From the NCBI GenBank assembly GCA_963712595.1, contig CAVQIM010000003.1, positions 124,001 through 188,000 of the forward strand: DNA of 64,000 bases, given 5' to 3'. The first letter of the stretch is position 1, and the number at the start of each line of letters is the position of its first letter. The notes under the pieces are model-generated. The model saw nothing but the letters and a program-made list of their open reading frames with translations, had not been told where the DNA came from and did not search any database. This DNA is from VRUE01 sp963712595. GTDB lineage: Bacteria > Actinomycetota > Thermoleophilia > Solirubrobacterales > 70-9. This document shows positions 50,483-59,353 of the stretch, piece after piece. The translations under genes were made by a program, and so were the position numbers.

Positions 50483-51625
50483 TTAGCCCGCGCGACCGCC
50501 GGCGAACTTGACGTAGGCGAACCAGGACTTCTTCGCCGCAAAATCGGCGGTGAAGAGCCCGCTGCCCCCGCAGAAGTTGCAAACGCCGGTGTAGTCGGTG
50601 ATCGCGAACCAGTAGATCCTTTGCAGCTTCCAGGCAAGCTGCTTTTGCTCGAGCAGCCTGAAGGCGCCTTTCAGCTGCTTAACCTGCCCGGCAGGGCCCT
50701 TGGCGAAGGAATCGGTGAGGCTGGGCGGTTCGGAGCTCCAGCCCAGCTCGGTGATCCAGAGTCCCTTGCCCGCGTCGTGGTTGCGCGTCAACACGTCCCG
50801 GAATTCTTCGATGTCGGGGGTCAGCTGCCGGTAGTCGGCCGTGTATGGATGGAGGGCGACTCCATCGAACTTCGACTTGATCCCGGGTGTGGTCCGATAG
50901 AGCTGGTCGAGGAAGTCGGTCGCGAAATATGCCTGCGGCGGTTTCAGCTTGAACCGCGCTTCGTTCGGCCTGGCGAACATGCCGCCGAGCACGATTTGCG
51001 CGCCGCCGTCGACCGCTTTGATAGCCGTCGACGAGAGCTTCACCAGCTTGCCGTATTCGGCCGGGTTCGGCCTGGTGACGAAGTACTTGAAGTTCTCCTC
51101 GTTCCAGATCTGCCAGGTCCGGATCGGGCGTTGGGGCAGCGTCGGACGTGCAGTCCAGAAATCTCCACCGGGCCCGTAGCGTTCCGCCGCTGCCGCGACG
51201 AAGCCGGACCATCCCCTGGCGGCGGATCCCGATGCCGGAAGATGGGAAACCGCTTTGACACTGTGGTGCGAGCCTGGGACCCAGGCCTGGGGGACTGCCC
51301 AGGTCGGCGCACCGGAGAGGAAGGGCAGCACCTCTATCCCCGCCCGGGTGATTTCTTCGATCCGCGAGTCGGCGTCAGCCCAGTCGAAGGGGCCGTTCCT
51401 GACCGGCTGCGCGCTTTCCCAGCCGATCGGGATGCGCACGCTGTCGACGCCACCGCGCTTCAACCTCTGCAGCTGTTCGAAGCTCGGGGTCGCCTGAGGC
51501 ACGACACCCCAAAACTTTGCCGGCACGGCCAAAGCCGTGGACGCGAAGGCGAAGGTTGCAGCAAGTGCCAGGATCGTCCCCAGCGCATACATCTTCCCTC
51601 TCGAGAGCATCCGCTCTTTCGCCAT
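50483..51625 (-). CDS. Secreted clan GH-A glycoside hydrolase-like protein (GH39/GH5-like)
   Basis: A 380-residue exported protein. A signal peptide (YALGTILALAATFAFASTALA) precedes a TIM barrel with acid in TWQIWNEENFKYF and nucleophile in LWITELGWSS, the spacing expected for clan GH-A, and HPYTADYRQL between them. An unusual CNFCGG pair near the C-terminus may form a disulfide. The region with the O-antigen ligase suggests a role in surface polysaccharide remodelling. The substrate is unknown. The gene lies 24 bases after lhr's start on the same strand order. Confidence 0.82.
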   Translation of the reverse strand: MAKERMLSRGKMYALGTILALAATFAFASTALAVPAKFWGVVPQATPSFEQLQRLKRGGVDSVRIPIGWESAQPVRNGPFDWADADSRIEEITRAGIEVLPFLSGAPTWAVPQAWVPGSHHSVKAVSHLPASGSAARGWSGFVAAAAERYGPGGDFWTARPTLPQRPIRTWQIWNEENFKYFVTRPNPAEYGKLVKLSSTAIKAVDGGAQIVLGGMFARPNEARFKLKPPQAYFATDFLDQLYRTTPGIKSKFDGVALHPYTADYRQLTPDIEEFRDVLTRNHDAGKGLWITELGWSSEPPSLTDSFAKGPAGQVKQLKGAFRLLEQKQLAWKLQRIYWFAITDYTGVCNFCGGSGLFTADFAAKKSWFAYVKFAGGRAG

Positions 51626-51629
51626 GCGC

Positions 51630-52205
51630 CTAGCTCGCCTTCGAAGAGGCGGGCGAGCCCTGGGTGCCGCTCTGGGAACCCTGGCGGCGGCGGCGCATTA
51701 CGACCACGCCGACGGAGACCGCTGCAAGCAGGGCGGCGATGATCAGGATCGGGACCAGCGGGGAGGAAGAACCGCCGTCGTTCGACGAGCCGGTGGTATC
51801 CGCCGCCTTCTGGGAGCCCTCGTTCACGCCAGGCGCCTTGTTGGCCTTGCCGGGCGCTTGGTTACCCTGACCGTTGCTCCCATTCGAGCCCGCAGTCGCA
51901 TCCTTGCTCGCGCCCGTCGTCGAATTGCCATCCGAATGCCCAACCCCGGAACTAGAGGGATTCGCCCCCCCGCCCCCGTCGGGCGCTGCCGCGCCGCCGT
52001 TCGCGGTGGAAGGATGTGCGGTCGATTCCGGGTGCGCCGGTGTTAGACCGGTAGGACTCGGAGGGGCGCTCGAGTATTCGATCCCGGGCGCATCCGCGGC
52101 TCGAGCGAGACCCGGGAAGCACGCAAATGCCACCAGAGCAAACGCTGAGAGCAAGACGGCTGGGTGAGCCCGGCGCAGGCCGAGCTGCTGACGCATCCCA
52201 TGCAT
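51630..52205 (-). CDS. Small secreted/membrane-anchored Ser/Gly-rich protein
   Basis: A 191-residue protein. A signal-like segment (PAVLLSAFALVAFACFPGLARA) is followed by about 100 residues rich in Ser, Gly, Ala and Asn, then a membrane helix LVPILIIAALLAAVSVGVVVM with a basic RRRRQ tail, the layout of a surface protein anchored at its C-terminus. The start is uncertain: ATG 52205 or 52196 overlap the start of the divergent ligase gene at 52127, and no ribosome site is evident. Its stop lies five bases from the upstream hydrolase start, suggesting one operon. Confidence 0.6.
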   Translation of the reverse strand: MHGMRQQLGLRRAHPAVLLSAFALVAFACFPGLARAADAPGIEYSSAPPSPTGLTPAHPESTAHPSTANGGAAAPDGGGGANPSSSGVGHSDGNSTTGASKDATAGSNGSNGQGNQAPGKANKAPGVNEGSQKAADTTGSSNDGGSSSPLVPILIIAALLAAVSVGVVVMRRRRQGSQSGTQGSPASSKAS

Positions 52206-54127
52206 GGCGCGAAAGGTTAGAGCAAACAGCGGCGTTGATAGCGCCAGCGCTTCTGATCCTCGGCTTGGCCCTTTCGGGTGGGGGTTTCGAAGTCGGCGCG
52301 AGGCACACTGCGGGCCTCGCCGTGTGGCTGGTGATCGTTGGGCTGCTGGTGCTGGGAGCGGCCTCTGCCGCGACCCTCGCGCGCCCGATCTACTGGGGTG
52401 TCGGGCTGATCGGTGGTCTTGCGCTCTTGTCTGCACTTTCATCCCTCTGGTCGGGCTCAACGGAGCTGAGCGTGATCGAGGCGGATCGAGTTCTGGTCTA
52501 TCTCGCCTTCTTCCTTGCCGCGTTCCTCATCGCCCAAACCAGCGAGAGGCGCCAACGTTTCGCCGAAGGGATCGCAATTGCCGTTGCGCTGGTGGCCCTG
52601 CTCGGCCTCGGCAGCCGCCTGCTTCCCCACATACTCAACGTCGGGGACTCGCTCGGGACCGGCTCTCGCCTGCGCTACCCGCTCGGCTACTGGAACGCAA
52701 ACGGCGCAATCTGCGGGATCGCCGTGGCGATGCTGCTCTGGATGAGCCGCCAGGCCGGGGCAAAAGCGCTGCGCTGGATCTCGGTGGCGGCCGTCCCCGC
52801 GGTCCTGCTCACCCTCTACTTCACGTTCTCTCGCGGCGGCCTGCTCGCCCTGCTCCTCGCCTGCGGCTGCCTGCTCGTGCTCTCGCGCGACAGGCTCTGG
52901 CTGCTCGCGACGCTGGCGATCGGTGCGCTGGGGACCCTGCCGGCGCTGCTTGCAGTTCAGGCCCGCTACAGCCTGACCGAAAACCTCGACAACGGAGCGG
53001 CCGTCAATCAGGGCGCAACGGTCTTCTTCATCCTCCTGGCGGGCATCGCCCTGGCCCTTCTCCTCTTCGCCGGCCTGCGCAGGCTCGAGGCTCGAGGCGG
53101 CGGAATAGCCGGCAAAGCGCTCGCCCTCTCCCGCGACCGCACCCTGCTCAGGCGCCTCGCCCTCGTCGCCGCCGTCCTCGCGATCGGCGCGGCGATCGTG
53201 GTCGGCGGGCGTGCCTGGGACCAGTTCTCCTCTTCGGACATCCAGTTCTCGAACCACCCGCAAGGGCGCTTCACCGATTTCTCCGGCACCGGCCGCAGTG
53301 AATTCTGGCGGGTCGCGATCGATGCCTTCGGGGAAAAGCCATTGCTTGGCCAGGGCGCCGGCGCCTACCAATTCTCATGGGCCCAGCACCGCTCGATCGA
53401 CGCGCCGGTGCACAATGCCCACTCCCTTTACCTGGAGGCGTTCGCCGAGCTGGGCCTGGTCGGCGGAGTCCTCGTCATCGCCCTCGTTCTCGCCCTGCTC
53501 TGGTTCGGCTTCAGCGCCTGGCGTGCCGCGGCAGAGGCCGAGCGCGACCGCTATGCCGTTCTGCTGGCCGCGATGCTCGCTTTCGCGGTCGGCGCGGGCA
53601 TCGACTGGTGGTGGGAAATCGCCGGACTCGGAGCCGTCTTCTTCCTCGCCGCAGGCGTGCTCGTCAGCGCCCGCTGCGCGCAGCTGGCTCGGCGCCCCAG
53701 GGGCAACGCCGAAGGTACGTTCGGCCTCGTCATCGGCGGCCTCGCGGTTGCCTGGATCGCAGCGATCGCCCTGGTCGGGCCGCTGCTGGTCGACCGCGAG
53801 ATCAAGGCCAGTCAGAGCGCAGCCGCGAGCAGCGACCTGACCAGCGCCGTCAACCACGCGAAGACCGCCCGTTCGATCGAGCCGTTCGCCGCCTCTCCCT
53901 ACGTTCAGCTCGGGCTGCTGGCTGAGCTGCAGCGCGACTACCCGACCGCGGTCACGCATCTCACCGACGCGATCGAGCGCGAGGCCGACAACTGGCAGCT
54001 CTACTACCTGCGCTCGCGGGTCGAGGACGAGGCCGGGGAACCCGCCCGCGCCCGCGCCGACTTCGAGCAGGCGCGCCAGCTCAACCCGCTCGAGAACTGC
54101 CTGCAGCAGGAAGACTGGAGCTGCTGA
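52127..54127 (+). CDS. O-antigen ligase/polymerase family protein with C-terminal TPR
   Basis: A 666-residue membrane protein. About twelve helices are visible, with the large external loop between two of them containing GTGRSEFWRVAIDAFGEKPLLGQGAGAYQFSW and HNAHSLYLEAFAELGLVGG, the Wzy_C signature with the His-Asn-Ala-His. A helical-repeat tail of about 80 residues (PTAVTHLTDAIEREADNWQLYYLRSR) is TPR-like. It joins or polymerises surface polysaccharide on an undecaprenyl carrier. No start alternative inside the first 30 residues is obvious, so its 5' end overlaps that of the divergent gene. It is followed directly by the glycosylphosphotransferase. Confidence 0.9.
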   Translation: MPPEQTLRARRLGEPGAGRAADASHAWRERLEQTAALIAPALLILGLALSGGGFEVGARHTAGLAVWLVIVGLLVLGAASAATLARPIYWGVGLIGGLALLSALSSLWSGSTELSVIEADRVLVYLAFFLAAFLIAQTSERRQRFAEGIAIAVALVALLGLGSRLLPHILNVGDSLGTGSRLRYPLGYWNANGAICGIAVAMLLWMSRQAGAKALRWISVAAVPAVLLTLYFTFSRGGLLALLLACGCLLVLSRDRLWLLATLAIGALGTLPALLAVQARYSLTENLDNGAAVNQGATVFFILLAGIALALLLFAGLRRLEARGGGIAGKALALSRDRTLLRRLALVAAVLAIGAAIVVGGRAWDQFSSSDIQFSNHPQGRFTDFSGTGRSEFWRVAIDAFGEKPLLGQGAGAYQFSWAQHRSIDAPVHNAHSLYLEAFAELGLVGGVLVIALVLALLWFGFSAWRAAAEAERDRYAVLLAAMLAFAVGAGIDWWWEIAGLGAVFFLAAGVLVSARCAQLARRPRGNAEGTFGLVIGGLAVAWIAAIALVGPLLVDREIKASQSAAASSDLTSAVNHAKTARSIEPFAASPYVQLGLLAELQRDYPTAVTHLTDAIEREADNWQLYYLRSRVEDEAGEPARARADFEQARQLNPLENCLQQEDWSC

Positions 54128-55632
54128 TGAGCCCGCGGACCACTCCGGATAGAGGCCGGGCGGCCCAACGGCGGGGCACCCCCGCCCCGCCCAGCGCGTC
54201 AGACAAAGCCCGGCCGGCGCGGTCGCCTGGGCCGGGCGGGATCAGCGACTCCCGGCGTCGCGGTGCCCTCCTGCGCAGGATCCTCGCCAGCGGCGACTGG
54301 GTTGCGCTGATCGCCGCCCTCTGCATCGCGACGGCGGCAACCTCAGCCACCGATGTCGCCTACCTCTTCTGGGCAATTCTCTTCAGCCCGGTCTGGATCA
54401 TGGTGCTGAAGCTGCACGGGCTCTACGACAACGACCATCGCCGGATCCGACACAGCACCTTCGACGAGCTGCCGGCACTGGTCTCCGCCAGCGCGCTAGG
54501 CACGATCGCGCTCGACGGCCTGCTCGCCCTCAGCCCCGTCGGTCCCCTCTCCGCCGCCAGCGCAATCATCGTCGGGGTGGGGGCGCTGGCAGGGACCTTC
54601 GTCGTCCGCGGGGTGCTGCGCCTTCTCTGGCACCGACTCGCCGAGGTCGCCGTCGGAGTCGTGATCGGGCCGGCGGACGCAATCGGGGTGGTCGCCCGCC
54701 GCGTCGCCACCCACCCGGAGACGCGACTGCGCCTGGTCGGCTACCTGTCGCCGTCCGCCGCGGAAGGCGGCGCCCAGATCGACGGCCTGCCGCGGCTGGG
54801 ATCCGTCGCCGACGTCTCCCGGGTGGCTCGCGAGAACGGGGTCGAGCGGGTGATAGTCGCCGAGGAGGAGATGAGCGAGGTGGCGGCCGAGCACCTGATC
54901 GAGGAGTGCAAGCTCGCCGGCCTGGGGCTCACCTTCCTGCCGCGCCACTACGGCCTGCTCGGGCCGGGAATCGAGCTGAACCGCCTCGCCGAGCTGCCGG
55001 TCCTCGACTTCCGCTTCTCGGACCCGTCGCGCTCGACGGTGACGATGAAGCGGACGATCGACGTCGTCGTCTCCGGCACCCTGCTGGCCCTGCTCTCCCC
55101 CGTCTTGGCCGGGATCGGACTGTTGATCCTGCTCGACTCGGGCCGCCCCGTCCTCTTCCGGCAGCGGCGCGCGGGCAAGGACGGGGTGCCGTTCACGATG
55201 ATGAAGTTCCGCACGATGATCAGGGGCGCCGACAAGCGCCTCGCCGAGCTGGTCGACCTGAAAACGCTCGAGGAGCCCGCCTACAAGATCGCCGACGACC
55301 CGCGCGTCACCCGCAGCGGCAGGTTCCTGCGGCGGACCAGCCTCGACGAGATTCCCCAGTTCCTCAACGTGCTGAAGGGGGACATGTCGCTGGTCGGGCC
55401 GCGGCCCGAGGAGGAGGCGGTCGTCGCCCTCTACGACGAGCGCCAGCGCATCCGGCTTGCCGTCAAGCCCGGGCTCACGGGCCCGATGCAGGTCTACGGC
55501 CGCGGCGACCTCACCTTCGAGGAGCGCCTGGCGATGGAGCGCGACTACCTCGACAACCTCTCCGTCACCGGCGACCTCGCGATCCTCCTGCGCACGCCGC
55601 GGGCGATCATCCGCGGCGAAGGCGCCTACTGA
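54127..55632 (+). CDS. Exopolysaccharide polyprenyl-glycosylphosphotransferase
   Basis: A 501-residue enzyme that starts polysaccharide synthesis by moving a sugar-1-phosphate onto undecaprenyl phosphate. The N-terminal part has several membrane helices, then a Rossmann-like domain near residues 180-280 (VVIGPADAIGVVARR). The C-terminal catalytic domain has MKRTIDVVVSGTLLALLSPVLAGI, FTMMKFRTM, TSLDEIPQFLNVLKGDMSLVGPRPE and PGLTGPMQVYGRGDLTFEE, all conserved. Its ATG overlaps the ligase stop codon by one base (TGATG), so translation is coupled. Its last 26 bases overlap the convergent glycosyltransferase. Confidence 0.95.
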   Translation: MSPRTTPDRGRAAQRRGTPAPPSASDKARPARSPGPGGISDSRRRGALLRRILASGDWVALIAALCIATAATSATDVAYLFWAILFSPVWIMVLKLHGLYDNDHRRIRHSTFDELPALVSASALGTIALDGLLALSPVGPLSAASAIIVGVGALAGTFVVRGVLRLLWHRLAEVAVGVVIGPADAIGVVARRVATHPETRLRLVGYLSPSAAEGGAQIDGLPRLGSVADVSRVARENGVERVIVAEEEMSEVAAEHLIEECKLAGLGLTFLPRHYGLLGPGIELNRLAELPVLDFRFSDPSRSTVTMKRTIDVVVSGTLLALLSPVLAGIGLLILLDSGRPVLFRQRRAGKDGVPFTMMKFRTMIRGADKRLAELVDLKTLEEPAYKIADDPRVTRSGRFLRRTSLDEIPQFLNVLKGDMSLVGPRPEEEAVVALYDERQRIRLAVKPGLTGPMQVYGRGDLTFEERLAMERDYLDNLSVTGDLAILLRTPRAIIRGEGAY

Positions 55633-58600
55633 ACGGGCGCCGTCGCCCGTGCGCAACCGGAGCCCAGGGAATCGCCCCCGGCGCCGGCTGCCCGGAATCG
55701 CCACTTGGGTCGAGGATGGCGCCGAGAACGCCGTCCATGACGTAGCCGAGGCTGGCCGCCTCCTCCTGATAGCGGGTAACCAGCTGGTCTCCGGTCACCG
55801 GGTGGATGGTGCTAAAGAGGGTGCTGCAACCGGGCATGCCCTCTCGCCGCAGATAGCCGAGCGTGACGCCCCCCTCCTCGGAGAGGCGGCGAGCCCGGTG
55901 GTTGAGAGTCAGATGGCGCAGGCGCGATCCGACTCCTCGCAGCCGTGAGCTCAAGCTGTCGCTCGAGGCAAGTGGCTGAGCACACCAGTGCATGAGCTTT
56001 CGCGGGTTGCGGCTCGCCCGGCCGGGCGTCGCGAGGTCGCTGGCGAGCCGGCCGTCGGGGCGAAGCCGCAGAGCGATCAGTCCCTCCCCGGGACGCCGGT
56101 GGAGGTAGCCGAGTGCGACTCCTTCGGGCGCCTCTCCCGAAGGGTCGACCCGATAGCGATGCGTCCAGCTCTCGTGGTCGATCTGGCGGCGGAGCGAGTC
56201 GACTGCCCAGGGACCGGTGTGCAGGACGTCGCTGCGGCGAGGCAGGATGGGGTACGTCTCGATCCAGCCGAGCACCGAGAGCTGCTCGGAGTGGTATAGC
56301 AGGGGATCGTCGGCGCCGACGACGAGGATCTCCTGCCCGCTGTCGGGGACCCGTCGCAGCTCCAGTGCAGCCAGCATCGGCAGCGCCTGCTGCTCAACGT
56401 ACCCCATGGGGAAATGCCCATCGGGCAGTTTCCCCTGCTCTTCGCTCAGCTCGAAGCTGTGGTTTGCGTGCACCAGCCGCTTGAGACCAGGGGCGGGAAA
56501 GATGTGGACACAGCCGAGCACGCGCTCAAAGCCATGCCCCGGCGGGGAGTCCCGACCGATGGTGACCATCCTCAGCCCGGTGCTTGGATTGAAGTGACGG
56601 CAAAGGAGATGGGTCTGGGGTGGCGTCCAGGGCTCCGATTTCTCCCACCGGCGCACGGTGCCGGGAGTCAGCTCGGGAAGCCGCGGTGACTGGCGGGCGA
56701 TCATCTCGCGCATCGCGGTCTCTGACCAGTCCAACGCTTGGGGAAGGTCGAGATCGAGTCGCTGGGTCTCGTCCGCATCAGCCGGATATCCGCCCCATGC
56801 CTCGCTTCGATCGGGTCCCGGCGCCACTCGCCACTGCAAGGGCCCATTGGCCTGCAAGCCGACCACGAGATCGGCCAGCAGGGAGTCCGTCATCGAGAGT
56901 GGAATTTCGGGAAGGCGGGGCCAGACCGGGCGTTCGAAAGCAACGGCGACCGGTCGAGCAGAGAGCCGCTCCAGGTCGTCGAGCTGGGAGAAGGCGCGGC
57001 GAGAGACACCCGGGGCGTGCCCCAGCACGACTCCGGCGACCCCCTTGTTCGCAACGAATGCGTGCAGGAGCTGCTCGACGAAGGAAGCGGTGCTCAACGC
57101 TGCGGCGGCCGAGTGTGGCAGCAGCAGGACCCAGCGACCGCGAGCAGCGTGAATCGCGCTCTGTAGCCAAGCGAGCGGCGATTCGCTCGCAGTGCCAACC
57201 GTTCGAACGCCATCGCCCAGGTCAGCTCGAGCCACCGCCTCGAAATCCCGACAGGTCTGCTGCAAGCCCGACAGATCGTCCGGCTCCCACTGTCCATCCT
57301 TCTCGTCCAACAGGACGACGCTGAGCGCGGGAGCCCAGCGCGTCTTGATGCTGTCGCGGTTGAGGTAAAGATGTGGGTGGCGCCGCTCAATCGTCTGGTG
57401 GAAAGCGTCGGGGCCGTAGTCGACGGCGTTGACTCGGCTGAAGCCCTGTCGCCGGTAGAGGAAGGTCGGCCCATCGGCCGGAACGCCGCGAACGCCGCGC
57501 TCCGCCAGCTGGAGGATCAGGTCCCAGTCCTCGTGCCCGACGACGATCTCCTCGGGATAGCCAACACCCCCCTGCCCAAAAACGCGCATGTCGAACAACG
57601 ACGGCGTCCCGCAGTAGTTCTGCTCCATGAGGAGCCAGACGTTGAAGGCCGGCACCCGTACGTAGTCGACCCGGTTGCCCATGTGCTGTGCGTGCGGATA
57701 GACGAAGCCGACATCTTCGGGGGCTGCCTCCAGCTGCGCCACCATGCGCTCCAGTGCATCTGGGAGCAGTTCGTCGTCAGCGTCGATCGGCAGCATGTAG
57801 CTGGTGTCGAGTTGGGCGAGCGCTCTGTTGCGGGCGGCGCTGGGACCCGTGTTTTGCGGCTGGCGCAGGACCGTCACCTCGTCGTCGTCGTCGAGACGGG
57901 CGAGCGCTTCGATCGTCTCCTGGTCGTCGGAGCCGTCGTCGACCACGACGATGCGCGCCGGGGTCAGCGTCTGGGCCTTGATCGAGGCGATGCAGGCATC
58001 GAGGAAGATGCCATGCCGGTAGCAGGGAACGATCAGGCCGATCGTGCGCTCGGGCAGCGGGTCACGTGGAAACCGCAGGCAAGGAGGCGGCGCAGTGCTC
58101 GGCTCGTGACGCCCGGGCTCTGGGTCGCCGAGCAGCTCCTCGTTGCGCCAACGGCTGCTTGCGGGCCTGTCGGACAGGAGCCGCTCGTAGAGCGCGCCGT
58201 GGCGGCGCCCCATCTCCGCCAGCGAGAAGTCGGCGAGCATGCGCTCCCGAGAGCGCATGCCGATCTCCCTGCGCCGCGGCTCGTCGGCGAGGAGGGAGAC
58301 AATCGCCTCGGCGTAAGCGTCGACGTCATCGCGCGGCTCGACCAGAACGCCGCCGTCGCCATCCATGAGCTCGACGTTCCCCGGCAGGGCCGGGGCGACC
58401 ACCGGGACCCCCATCGCCAGCGCCTCGTAGATAACGCAGGGAATTCCCTCCGTCACGCTCGTCATCAGCAGCAGATCGGTGCTGCGGTACCACCGCGGCA
58501 TTTCCTGTGAGGGCGGATGCCAGTGGATGATGTCGGCGACGCCGAGCTCCTCGGCCCGAGCGCGAACCGCGTCCTTCATGTAGCCGTCGCCCACGATGTC

Positions 58601-59290
58601 CAGGACGAACTCCCCACCCAGCTCTTTGGCGCGGGAGAGGACATCGAGCGTCAGCATCGGGTCCTTGTCCTTGACCAGGCGACCCGGCCAGAGAATCCGG
58701 TTGATCCCGTTCCCCGCCAGCTCCAGGGGCTCGGCCCGGGCGGGGTCGAACTCCTCCTTGCCGTCGACGCCCAGATGGATTACCTCGACGCGACTCGGCG
58801 GGATCTCGTAGTCGACCACCGCCTCCTTCAGGTGCTCGCTGACGACCGAGAAGGCATCGACCAGGTTGGCGTAGCGGCGCGCCACGTAGCGGACATACCC
58901 GCCCTGGTTCGGTTCCTCCGCGTGCATCTGGACGACGACCGCCGGGGGCTCGGGAAGGCAGGTCATGTCCGGCAGCAGGTCGAAGGCGAGCCGGGTGTTC
59001 ATGATGTGGACGACGCGGATCCCGCGGCTCTCGATGAAGCCGAGGACGAACTCTGGGAAGGCGCTGCCAGGCATCAGGTCCGGCAGGTCCCAGATCTCCT
59101 CCGCGTACGGCTCGATGTGGTGCAGCCAGCGGTTGGGCGAGGGCGTCATCGTGATCAGCGAGGGCGCCCAGCGGCTGCGGTCGAGGTGCTTGAACCAATC
59201 GATCGTCCCCCTGTCGGAACCGCCGAGATCGACCCATGGGGCGATGTAGAGAATTGGGATGCTGCCCTGGCTCACTGGCCCCGCCATCAT
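55607..59290 (-). CDS. Giant fused glycosyltransferase: GT4 + GT2 + C-terminal lectin-like repeats
   Basis: A 1227-residue protein; start ATG 59290 or 59287. Residues 1-390 form a GT4-type enzyme (VVHIMNTR, ILWPGRLVKDKDPMLTLDVL, MTSVTEGIPCVIYEALAMGVPVVAP, ending near RHGALYERLL). Residues about 415-680 form a GT2 enzyme (TIGLIVPCYRHGIFLDACI, VVVDDGSDD, MLPIDADDELLPDA). The middle region has no recognised fold. The last 270 residues repeat a GYV/GYL pattern, such as HPVTGDQLVTRYQEEAASLGY, resembling DUF5648 repeats. It probably builds and holds a surface glycan with two transfer steps in one chain. No membrane helix is seen. Confidence 0.83.
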   Translation of the reverse strand: MMAGPVSQGSIPILYIAPWVDLGGSDRGTIDWFKHLDRSRWAPSLITMTPSPNRWLHHIEPYAEEIWDLPDLMPGSAFPEFVLGFIESRGIRVVHIMNTRLAFDLLPDMTCLPEPPAVVVQMHAEEPNQGGYVRYVARRYANLVDAFSVVSEHLKEAVVDYEIPPSRVEVIHLGVDGKEEFDPARAEPLELAGNGINRILWPGRLVKDKDPMLTLDVLSRAKELGGEFVLDIVGDGYMKDAVRARAEELGVADIIHWHPPSQEMPRWYRSTDLLLMTSVTEGIPCVIYEALAMGVPVVAPALPGNVELMDGDGGVLVEPRDDVDAYAEAIVSLLADEPRRREIGMRSRERMLADFSLAEMGRRHGALYERLLSDRPASSRWRNEELLGDPEPGRHEPSTAPPPCLRFPRDPLPERTIGLIVPCYRHGIFLDACIASIKAQTLTPARIVVVDDGSDDQETIEALARLDDDDEVTVLRQPQNTGPSAARNRALAQLDTSYMLPIDADDELLPDALERMVAQLEAAPEDVGFVYPHAQHMGNRVDYVRVPAFNVWLLMEQNYCGTPSLFDMRVFGQGGVGYPEEIVVGHEDWDLILQLAERGVRGVPADGPTFLYRRQGFSRVNAVDYGPDAFHQTIERRHPHLYLNRDSIKTRWAPALSVVLLDEKDGQWEPDDLSGLQQTCRDFEAVARADLGDGVRTVGTASESPLAWLQSAIHAARGRWVLLLPHSAAAALSTASFVEQLLHAFVANKGVAGVVLGHAPGVSRRAFSQLDDLERLSARPVAVAFERPVWPRLPEIPLSMTDSLLADLVVGLQANGPLQWRVAPGPDRSEAWGGYPADADETQRLDLDLPQALDWSETAMREMIARQSPRLPELTPGTVRRWEKSEPWTPPQTHLLCRHFNPSTGLRMVTIGRDSPPGHGFERVLGCVHIFPAPGLKRLVHANHSFELSEEQGKLPDGHFPMGYVEQQALPMLAALELRRVPDSGQEILVVGADDPLLYHSEQLSVLGWIETYPILPRRSDVLHTGPWAVDSLRRQIDHESWTHRYRVDPSGEAPEGVALGYLHRRPGEGLIALRLRPDGRLASDLATPGRASRNPRKLMHWCAQPLASSDSLSSRLRGVGSRLRHLTLNHRARRLSEEGGVTLGYLRREGMPGCSTLFSTIHPVTGDQLVTRYQEEAASLGYVMDGVLGAILDPSGDSGQPAPGAIPWAPVAHGRRRPFSRRLRRG

Positions 59291-59353
59291 ATGAATTGAC
59301 GCCCTCGACCAGGGTGCGCGGCCGCCGCCGCCCCATCGCACACCCTTGATAGC

